From DATJPR01 sp963752915 (GTDB taxonomy: Bacteria; Bacteroidota; Ignavibacteria; UBA10030; UBA6906), in contig CAVVZZ010000010.1 of NCBI GenBank assembly GCA_963752915.1, forward strand, positions 62,001 through 126,000: a DNA stretch of 64,000 nt. Direction: 5' to 3'. Each line of letters begins with the position of its first letter. Positions within the stretch are counted from its first letter, which is position 1. Both the position numbers and the translations under genes were made by a program. Shown one piece after another: positions 42,999-49,300 of this stretch. The notes beneath the pieces are model-generated. The model was not told where the DNA came from and ran no database searches. It saw nothing but the letters and a program-made list of their open reading frames with translations.

Positions 42999-43196
42999 GA
43001 GAAATCTCTTCGAGTAGGGAATTATCAGATAATGCGATGTGGTCTACTTATTAACATTTCATGAAATGTGGAAGTTCCACTTGACTTTTTGACTTGTTAT
43101 CAGCAACTTGCTGTCGCGAAGCGCATTGAAGTCGCAACTTTTGGTTTTTCTCGAGTTGTAGCATCTTATTGTCGTTGATATGAAGAGGAGGCGGCG

Positions 43197-43550
43197 ATGC
43201 AGAAAACCACGCGATCAATGCGGCGGGCTGTCTTGTCCAAGCTGTTTGAGCATCTCAAGGAGAACTACGGTCTCGATTGGTCTGATGAGATCTTCGACGA
43301 CAATCGGCTCTCGGTTCACCAGTTGGATGCCGTGCTCGCGTTCAAGAGCGATTTTGTTCTGGACGAATTGTGTTCAGCATTGAATCGTCTCGAGGAAGGG
43401 ACGTACGGCGTCTGTATCCGGTGCAAGCGCACTATTGCTGAAGAAGTTCTTGACGACGATCCGACGCAGAGACTCTGCCCCGCATGTGCGACAAGTTTCA
43501 TGCACATCGCGGCAGAAGACCTCGGGCCGCATGTTCCTGTCATGCATTGA
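43197..43550 (+). CDS. DksA/TraR-type C4 zinc-finger protein
   Basis: A 117-residue protein with a helical N-terminus and a C4 zinc finger: Cys73 and Cys76 (CIRCK), Cys94 and Cys97 (CPAC). The coiled-coil-to-zinc-finger order matches the DksA/TraR family, which binds the RNA polymerase secondary channel and modulates rRNA and stress promoters. The coiled-coil tip acidic residues of DksA (DxxDxA) are not obvious, so the activity may differ. GAAGAGGAGGCG precedes the ATG. The 185-bp region upstream is A/T-rich and divergent from the GPX gene. Confidence 0.85.
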   Translation: MQKTTRSMRRAVLSKLFEHLKENYGLDWSDEIFDDNRLSVHQLDAVLAFKSDFVLDELCSALNRLEEGTYGVCIRCKRTIAEEVLDDDPTQRLCPACATSFMHIAAEDLGPHVPVMH

Positions 43551-43680
43551 CATGAGACGTGCCGTCTCGCCCGGGCACGGGCTCAAGGATTGACGAAGAA
43601 TGACGGGACGGCACCTGGACCGGCCGCAGGAAGGACCCACAGAAGGTTCTTTCAAGTGCTTCCAGGATTTTTTCTGATAC

Positions 43681-43731
43681 GAATCGCTTCTTGACGAAGT
43701 TCGACTTCGTCGCGAAGCGATTCTTTTTTTT
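43681..43731 (+). terminator. strong rho-independent terminator
   Basis: GAATCGCTTC (43681-43690) pairs with GAAGCGATTC (43714-43723), and GACGAAGT (43693-43700) pairs with ACTTCGTC (43704-43711) around TCG. The result is an 18-bp stem with one small internal loop, followed by eight T (43724-43731). It is 130 nt after the zinc-finger gene stop. The 43551-43918 gap contains no other clear gene, but the 43551-43680 part might be a long 3-prime UTR or a small RNA. Confidence 0.9.
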
Positions 43732-43918
43732 GTCCCTGCTGAAATCCTCCACCGCGCCCGTTCCCAGAAGTGTGTACTTTTGTGCGCATTCGCATACTCT
43801 ACTGGACGATTCGCCGATCGTGGGGCTTCCTTTTTCTCCCTTTTCGGCGTAGATTGCTGGCACAAGGATTGGAAGGGAAGAGAGTGTAATCTTCCCATCG
43901 ATATGTTGGAGGCGGACA

Positions 43919-45088
43919 ATGAGACGGCTGATATTCCTTGCAATCATGGCGCTCTTTGCTGGAGTGCCCACGCTGGCGAACCCCCCGGAAGTGAATGTAT
44001 CATTCGGTGTATTCTACTCCTCTCTTGGCTCGTATGGTGACTGGCTCCATGTCAGCGGTGGAGTCTATGCATGGAGGCCCAACCGCATGCATGAAGGGTG
44101 GAGACCGTATTCATACGGGCGCTGGGTGTGGACGGATGACGGATGGTTCTGGGCGTCGGATGAGCCCTGGGGATGGGCAACGTACCACTACGGGCGCTGG
44201 TACTACGATGACGATTATGGATGGGTCTGGATCCCCGGCTATGAATGGGCGCCGGCCTGGGTCGAGTGGAGATACGGTGAAGGATGTGTTGGCTGGGCAC
44301 CGCTGAGTCCGTATGCGGTCTTCAGCGCCGGCTGGGGTGTCCATTACATGGAACGCTGGTCAACGCCGGCATCGTATTGGTCCTTTGTCGACTGTCGATA
44401 TATCAATCGGCCGGGCATCCACGATTACGTCTATCGTTCTGATGACAATCCGCGATGGATCGGGAGGACACGGGGAGCAGGGAGCGTCACTGTGGAGGGC
44501 ACAAGAATTCTGACGCGCGGACCTGCCCGGGACTACGTGGAGCGGGCGGGGAACATCCGTATTCAGCAAACTGATCTCGTGAGCAGAACAGCCATCGGCA
44601 GAGAACGTTTTATCCGTGGACCCGGCGGGAGAGAGAGCATTGAAGTCTACCGTCCGCGGATAACCAACGACGGCCCTCGCGGAGAAATCGCCCGACCAAC
44701 GCGCGTGCAGGAGATCAATCGGCCCTTCTCCCTTGATGTGCGACGGACCGACATCGAGCTGCGGGACGCGGGCCGGACCCAGACGCGGGACTTCCGAAGC
44801 ACCGACGAATACCGCCGGCGACAGTTTGAATCGAACCGCTCCGGCATCGCCCACCCCGACGATCACAACGTGACGACTCCTCCTTCCGTCGGCAACAGGG
44901 ACGGCTTCCAGCGTGGGAGGGGGAACAACATCCAGCGCACACCGGAACGCAAACAGGAACCGGTTCAACGGAAACCCCGAATCGAACGGAGAAACGACCG
45001 CATGGAACGTCCCGCAATACATCCTCAAGGGCATGCGCAACCATCGCGCAATGAGGGGGGGCGTGACCGGACGGGTAAACACCGATGA
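43919..45088 (+). CDS. exported Trp/Tyr-rich protein, DUF6600-like
   Basis: A 389-residue protein with a signal peptide (RRLIFLAIMALFAGVPTLA). The N-terminal 150 residues carry repeated W-x-x-Y/W units (WRPYSYGRWVWTDDGWFW, WGWATYHYGRWYYDDDYGW), like the DUF6600/YXWGXW families of secreted proteins. The remaining 220 residues are Arg-, Asn- and Gly-rich and look disordered, ending HRTG-type with a basic tail. GGAGGCGG precedes the ATG. The function is unknown; a surface or matrix role would fit the composition. It lies 43 nt upstream of the GroES-like gene in the same orientation. Confidence 0.75.
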   Translation: MRRLIFLAIMALFAGVPTLANPPEVNVSFGVFYSSLGSYGDWLHVSGGVYAWRPNRMHEGWRPYSYGRWVWTDDGWFWASDEPWGWATYHYGRWYYDDDYGWVWIPGYEWAPAWVEWRYGEGCVGWAPLSPYAVFSAGWGVHYMERWSTPASYWSFVDCRYINRPGIHDYVYRSDDNPRWIGRTRGAGSVTVEGTRILTRGPARDYVERAGNIRIQQTDLVSRTAIGRERFIRGPGGRESIEVYRPRITNDGPRGEIARPTRVQEINRPFSLDVRRTDIELRDAGRTQTRDFRSTDEYRRRQFESNRSGIAHPDDHNVTTPPSVGNRDGFQRGRGNNIQRTPERKQEPVQRKPRIERRNDRMERPAIHPQGHAQPSRNEGGRDRTGKHR

Positions 45089-45131
45089 CCGTGGCGTGAA
45101 GATGCACGGACCAATAGAGGACAGCACCGCT

Positions 45132-45500
45132 ATGCAAATCCGGAAACAGCTTCTCGTAATTGGCGACCGGATCCTTCTTCAACTGGATGACGAGAGCGAG
45201 AGGACAAAATCCGGCCTGTACCTCCCTCCTTCTGTGAGGGAGAAAGAAAAAGTCGCAGCCGGAAAAGTCTTCAAGGTCGGACCGGGATTTGCGATTCCGA
45301 ACCCGAATTACAATGACGATGAACCGTGGTCAGCACCGAAAGATCCCATCCGCTATATTCCTCTCCAGGTGCGGGAAGGGGACTATGCAGTGTTTCTCCG
45401 GGAGCAGGCGATAGAGGTCGAATTTGAGGGGAAGAAATACTACATCGTCAACCAGGCGGCGGTGCTCATGGTGGAACGCAATGAACTGAGGGAAGAATAA
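45132..45500 (+). CDS. GroES-like co-chaperonin family protein
   Basis: A 122-residue protein, slightly longer than GroES (about 97). It begins MQIRKQLLVIGDRILLQLDD and continues ERTKSGLYLPP, the start of the GroES fold with the mobile loop region. It ends VNQAAVLMVERNEL. Between them is a longer, acidic insertion (about 45-70). The usual groEL partner is not adjacent, so this is probably a stand-alone paralogue and not the housekeeping GroES. The start is taken at ATG 45132 with GAGGAC upstream; ATG 45102 is an alternative. Confidence 0.78.
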   Translation: MQIRKQLLVIGDRILLQLDDESERTKSGLYLPPSVREKEKVAAGKVFKVGPGFAIPNPNYNDDEPWSAPKDPIRYIPLQVREGDYAVFLREQAIEVEFEGKKYYIVNQAAVLMVERNELREE

Positions 45501-45504
45501 ACGA

Positions 45505-45582
45505 TTCCTTTGCCCCCTTCTCCTGCGTTGGAGAAGGGGTGCAAAGGGAAGAACGGGAGATCACGCGACCGTGATCTCTTTT
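45505..45582 (+). terminator. two hairpins between convergent genes
   Basis: The first hairpin pairs TTCCTTTGCCCCCTTCTCC (45505-45523) with GGAGAAGGGGTGCAAAGGGA (45530-45549), with two bulges. The second, GAGATCAC (45557-45564) with GTGATCTC (45571-45578), is perfect and followed by TTTT (45579-45582). It therefore terminates + strand transcription. The second hairpin overlaps the last codons of the aldolase gene on the opposite strand. Confidence 0.75.
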
Positions 45583-46619
45583 GTCAGGTAGACGTCCTGG
45601 ATCGCGTTCAAGAGTTTTGCGCCTTCCGCCATTGGACGCTGGAACGCCTTCCGTCCGCTGATGAGGCCCATCCCGCCTGCGCGCTTGTTGATGACCGCCG
45701 TCTTGACCGCTTCTGCGAGATCGCTTTCACCCGAAGACGCCCCACCGGAATTGATCAATCCTGCCCTGCCCATGTAGCAATTGGCGACCTGGTACCGTGT
45801 GAGGTCGATGGGGTTGTCGGAGGTCAGATCCGTATAGACTTTCTTGTGGGTCTTCCCGAAATTCAGTGCGGTGAAGCCGCCGTTGTTCTCCGGGAGCTTC
45901 TGCTTGATAATGTCGGCTTGAATGGTGACGCCGAGATGGTTGGCCTGACCGGTCAGGTCGGCCGAAACATGATAGTCCTTTTCCTTCGTCTTGAAGGCGC
46001 TGTTCCTCGTATAGCACCAGAGGACCGTCGCCATTCCTTTTTCATGGGCATACGCGAACGCCTTCGCAACTTCCTGAATTTGGCGCTTTGATTCTGCCGA
46101 GCCGAAGTAGATCGTTGCTCCGACCGCAACCGCACCCATGTTCCAGGCCTCGTCGATCGTCCCGAACATGATCTGATCGTAGGTATTGGGGTACGTCAGG
46201 AACTCATTGTGATTGAATTTCACCAGGAATGGAATCTTATGGGCATATTTCCGGGCGACGCTGCCGAGCACACCGAATGTCGAAGCGACGGCATTGCAGC
46301 CCCCTTCGATCGCAAGCTTTACGATGTTTTCCGGGTCAAAATACATGGGATTTGGGGCGAATGAAGCGCCTGCCGAGTGTTCAATCCCTTGATCGACCGG
46401 TAGAATGGAGACATAGCCTGTTCCGGCGAGCCGTCCGCCATTAAAGAGGGATTGGAGGCTCCGTAGGACCATCGGACGGCGGTCAGACGGTACGAAAATG
46501 CGGTCGACAAAGTCGGGTCCGGGAACATGAATGGTTTCCTTGGGGATCCCCTTGCAGCGGTGGTCAAGCAAACTGCGGGCATCGGCACCAAGAAGGGACT
46601 CGATTTCCTTCAGTGTCAT
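45561..46619 (-). CDS. fbaB: class I fructose-bisphosphate aldolase (DhnA/FbaB type)
   Basis: A 352-residue aldolase of the DhnA family. It contains VSILPVDQGIEHSAGASFAP near residue 95, KFNHNEFLTYPNTYDQIMFG, GAVAVGATIYFGS and the late GRKAFQRPMAEG motif, as in archaeal-type/FbaB class I enzymes that use a Schiff-base lysine. It cleaves fructose 1,6-bisphosphate or runs in the gluconeogenic direction. Together with the phosphofructokinase (57953) it covers the middle of glycolysis. The start ATG at 46619 is preceded on its strand by AGGAGAAT. Confidence 0.92.
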   Translation of the reverse strand: MTLKEIESLLGADARSLLDHRCKGIPKETIHVPGPDFVDRIFVPSDRRPMVLRSLQSLFNGGRLAGTGYVSILPVDQGIEHSAGASFAPNPMYFDPENIVKLAIEGGCNAVASTFGVLGSVARKYAHKIPFLVKFNHNEFLTYPNTYDQIMFGTIDEAWNMGAVAVGATIYFGSAESKRQIQEVAKAFAYAHEKGMATVLWCYTRNSAFKTKEKDYHVSADLTGQANHLGVTIQADIIKQKLPENNGGFTALNFGKTHKKVYTDLTSDNPIDLTRYQVANCYMGRAGLINSGGASSGESDLAEAVKTAVINKRAGGMGLISGRKAFQRPMAEGAKLLNAIQDVYLTKEITVA

Positions 46620-46989
46620 CTTGATTCTCCTGTTAGGATGAAGTTCTATGCGAGATTGAAATAACGAATCCTTTCAATATACAGAAAAGCGATGGAAAGG
46701 GAAAGAAAACCACGGCAGAGAAAAGGCATTTCACGGGCTTGACCCCTTGATTTTCTTCTTGACGGAACCTATCTTTTTTCGTAGCCCTTGTCCACCGCTT
46801 CTTTTGCCCTTAATGGTATTCCGTTGCTGTATCAGAGTTGTTCCCCTGTTCGCGAACGCTCGCAACAACGGCGGGTGCTGGAGAATGTTGCGCAGTCGGT
46901 AGGCTATTAAGTCGCAATGAGCTCGGTGCCCCGCGGGGCGCGTAGCCGTACCCGTTCAGGTCAACTTCTCACAGCAAAGGAACAATCCG
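46620..46989. promoter_or_regulatory. divergent intergenic region between aldolase and cold-shock gene
   Basis: This 370-bp gap separates the minus-strand aldolase start from the plus-strand cspA start. It contains the cspA leader, with a perfect palindrome GCCCCGCGGGGC (46928-46939) 50 nt before the ATG and AAAGGAACAATCCG at the ribosome-binding site. Long structured leaders are typical of cold-shock genes, where RNA refolding controls translation at low temperature. No open frame or clear -10/-35 pair is visible. Confidence 0.5.
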
Positions 46990-47190
46990 ATGGAGACAGG
47001 AGTGGTAAAGTGGTTCAACGCTACAAAAGGCTTTGGCTTTATCCAGCGGTCTTCGGGTGAGGATGTGTTCGTGCATTACAAGGCGATTAATGGTGAAGGA
47101 TATCGGACTCTCAACGAAGGCGATAAGGTTCAATTCGAAGTGGAAAACGGCCCCAAAGGTCTGCAGGCCCATAATGTCAGCAAGGTCTGA
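46990..47190 (+). CDS. cold-shock protein, CspA family
   Basis: A 66-residue protein with both nucleic-acid-binding motifs: RNP1 KGFGFI and RNP2 DVFVHY, after VKWFNATKG. It is the usual single cold-shock domain. Cold-shock proteins bind single-stranded RNA/DNA, melt secondary structure and can act as antiterminators. AAAGGAAC precedes the ATG. A strong rho-independent terminator stands 170 nt downstream, immediately ahead of the nitrilase gene. Confidence 0.96.
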   Translation: METGVVKWFNATKGFGFIQRSSGEDVFVHYKAINGEGYRTLNEGDKVQFEVENGPKGLQAHNVSKV

Positions 47191-47360
47191 AGTCTGATTC
47201 CGGGGCCCGGTCCGGCCTCGTGATCGAGAGCTGCCTCGACGCGGTCGTGCAAGGCGCAGCGCTTCGGTCCATTCGCCGGATGTGGCTTGTAACGAGTTGC
47301 TGCGTTCCCGCACGCAGCACAAGAACACATGAGGAGATTCGTCCGGCGCAAATCCGGACG

Positions 47361-47392
47361 CCCCGGCCTGGCGCGGCCGGGGTATTTTTTTT
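47361..47392 (+). terminator. rho-independent terminator ahead of the nitrilase gene
   Basis: CCCCGGCC (47361-47368) pairs with GGCCGGGG (47375-47382), with a TGGCGC loop, followed by TA and eight T (47385-47392). It is only 14 nt before the GTG start of the nitrilase gene, so it either ends the cspA transcript or attenuates read-through into the next gene. Confidence 0.88.
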
Positions 47393-47405
47393 CTAAGGAT
47401 ACTCT

Positions 47406-48149
47406 GTGAACATCAAGATTGCGCTCCTGCCGGGCCCGGCAGCGGTCAACCAACGCAGCCGGCTCCCTGCGGATATCGTTGTCATGCCGGAACTCGTCGA
47501 CGGCGGCTATGCCGCCATCAGGGAGGGGCAGGCAGCACATGCTGAAGACGATGCGTACCTGAAAACGGTTCGCGAATCGACGACGAGAAACGACGCCGTG
47601 ATCGTGGCCGGCTCGATTCGCCTCAAGGGCCGTGGCACGAGGTGCACCAATACATCGTTGACCTTTCAGCACGGCAAATGCATTCATCGCTATGACAAGA
47701 TCCATCTCTTCCGCCCGACGGGAGATCACCGGTATTTTGTTCCCGGTCGCAGGGCGGAAGTGTTCCGCGCAACCATCGGCGCTCATCGTGTTCGGATCGG
47801 CGTCGTCATTTGCTTCGATCTCCGTTTCCCCGAGCTCATCCGGTCTCTTGCCTTCCGCGGCATGGATCTTCTGATAATCCCGGCACGATGGCCTGCGCGC
47901 CGTGCAGAAGCTTGGAAGACACTTCTGCGCGCACGAGCGATTGAGAACCAGGTCTTTGTGGCGGGCTGTAATGCCACCGGCCCTGAAGGAGGGCCGTCGT
48001 TCGTCTTCGGTCCGAACGGCGCTCCTGTGACGGCAATCGTCCGTGGAGAGGGAGCCGCGGCGAAAACGTATTCTCTCGACTTCGATGAGATCGTGAGGGC
48101 GAAGAAGCTCTATGACGGGATCAAAGAAGCGCGATGGCGGCGAAGGTAA
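47406..48149 (+). CDS. carbon-nitrogen hydrolase (nitrilase superfamily)
   Basis: A 247-residue nitrilase-fold protein. The catalytic triad is visible: Glu29 (MPELVDGGY), Lys98 (YDKIHLF) and Cys136 (GVVICFDLRFPEL). The last pattern is characteristic of omega-amidase/YafV-like and NIT2-like hydrolases, which hydrolyse small amides such as alpha-ketoglutaramate or deaminated glutathione. The precise substrate cannot be read from the sequence. The start GTG at 47406 is required to include the first beta strand (NIKIALLPGP). A strong terminator ends 14 nt before it. Confidence 0.88.
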   Translation: MNIKIALLPGPAAVNQRSRLPADIVVMPELVDGGYAAIREGQAAHAEDDAYLKTVRESTTRNDAVIVAGSIRLKGRGTRCTNTSLTFQHGKCIHRYDKIHLFRPTGDHRYFVPGRRAEVFRATIGAHRVRIGVVICFDLRFPELIRSLAFRGMDLLIIPARWPARRAEAWKTLLRARAIENQVFVAGCNATGPEGGPSFVFGPNGAPVTAIVRGEGAAAKTYSLDFDEIVRAKKLYDGIKEARWRRR

Positions 48150-48196
48150 TGCGGGGGGAGAGGGAGACATTGAGACTATGGGAATTGGGAGCGCTT

Positions 48197-48232
48197 TCTT
48201 CCTACTTCATACGTCATACTTCCTACTCTTTG
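48197..48232. repeat. CTTCCTACTT/CATACGTCATA periodic repeat
   Basis: The 3-prime gap between the convergent nitrilase and QueF genes is made of TTCTTCCTACTTCATACGTC followed by ATACTTCCTACTCTTT. Its reverse complement reads AAAGAGTAGGAAGTATGACG, and the TAG within it is the QueF stop codon (48223-48225). The same word set occurs at 3986-4015, 1608-1640 and 27170-27215. Confidence 0.75.
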
Positions 48233-48627
48233 CCGTCACGATGATACTCGCGTGATGCAATCGTATGGATGCCGCCACGCACTTTATAGTCTGCTTCCAC
48301 TTTCATCCATTTTGGTTTGGCGCAGTGGACAAGGTCCTCAAGGATACGGTTGACGAGATGTTCCTGGTAGATGCCGACGTTGCGATAGGAGAAGAGGTAG
48401 TACTTCAATGATCGGAGTTCGATGATGGCTGCATCAGGGGTGTAGTGAATCCTGATGAAAGCGAAATCCGGGAGCCCGGAATACGGACAAACAGCGGTAA
48501 ATTCATCGGTGTCGATGTCGACAACAATATCCTTCCCCGGGTATTCGTAAGGGAACGTCTCCAGCGCTGAGACATCGACGGCCGAGAGGTCCTGCGTGTC
48601 GAATCTCCTGTCAAGGGCGTCGGTCAT
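48223..48627 (-). CDS. queF: preQ0 reductase QueF (7-cyano-7-deazaguanine reductase)
   Basis: The 134-residue protein from ATG 48627 (GGGAAG upstream) is of the short, unimodular YkvM type. Its catalytic Cys47 (AVCPYSGLPDF) and Asp54, plus IELRSLKYYLFSYRNVGIYQEH, are diagnostic. A start seven codons earlier (48648) is possible. QueF reduces the nitrile of preQ0 to the aminomethyl of preQ1 with NADPH in queuosine biosynthesis. No other queuosine genes are in the window. The stop codon lies in a dispersed repeat. Confidence 0.95.
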   Translation of the reverse strand: MTDALDRRFDTQDLSAVDVSALETFPYEYPGKDIVVDIDTDEFTAVCPYSGLPDFAFIRIHYTPDAAIIELRSLKYYLFSYRNVGIYQEHLVNRILEDLVHCAKPKWMKVEADYKVRGGIHTIASREYHRDGKE

Positions 48628-48665
48628 ACGGATCTTCCCATGCTGCATTCCACGAGGTGAGTGTC

Positions 48666-49211
48666 ATGTCAATATACAAGCTTGTGGAGGAAAATCAAAA
48701 GTGGTTCATCCTGCTCTCCGTTGCGGCGGTGACCACCGTTTCATTCATCCTCGCCGGTTGCGGGCACACATCGGCGAGCGTTGTCGAACCGATTGAGAAG
48801 GGATGGATCGACCGTTCGGTTCTTCAGGGTCCGCCGCACCAGGAGTTCAAAGCGGGATACGATTCTGCGACGGTGCAGGCGCCCATGATAACCATGCTGC
48901 GGTCCTTGGACAAGGGAATCTCGACGATCGTGTTCCTCGGGACGTGGTGTCCTGACAGCCGCAGGAATGTCCCCCATTTTCTGAAAGTCGTGGACGAGGC
49001 AGGCGTTCCCCCGGACAGCATCAAATTGTATTGTGTCGACCGGACCAAGAAGTCCGATGACGGGATGACGGCAACCTACAATATTCAGCGGGTGCCGACG
49101 TTCATCTTTCTGAAGGGGGGGAAGGAGATCGGACGGATCATCGAGTCGCCCGAGCTATCCATCGAACAGGACATGGTCAAGATTTTCGTCTCAGCTGCCG
49201 CGGCTCCGTGA
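48666..49211 (+). CDS. thioredoxin-like lipoprotein with CPDS active site
   Basis: Start at ATG 48666 with GAGGTGAG upstream. The 181-residue protein has an N-terminal hydrophobic stretch ending FILAGC (Cys32), a lipobox. A thioredoxin fold follows. The active-site motif is WCPDS (Cys95, Ser98) instead of CxxC, and the cis-Pro loop reads RVPTFIFLKGG. The DxxxxxNVPHF region matches thioredoxin-family proteins that accept substrates by one Cys. A CxxS site cannot carry out normal disulfide exchange; it could act as a monothiol reductase or in trapping. Outer-leaflet location is inferred. Confidence 0.8.
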   Translation: MSIYKLVEENQKWFILLSVAAVTTVSFILAGCGHTSASVVEPIEKGWIDRSVLQGPPHQEFKAGYDSATVQAPMITMLRSLDKGISTIVFLGTWCPDSRRNVPHFLKVVDEAGVPPDSIKLYCVDRTKKSDDGMTATYNIQRVPTFIFLKGGKEIGRIIESPELSIEQDMVKIFVSAAAAP

Positions 49212-49300
49212 AGCCGATTCATTGACATTCGGCACGAATTTAAGTACATTTTTACGATTTCTCACAATCGCCAATCATTCGTTTCAGCACCTAAAGTCGT

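Noticed and set aside
46620..46989. Riboswitch or T-box in the cspA leader
   Set aside because: Only a short palindrome and a ribosome-binding site can be recognised; no known aptamer core is visible.
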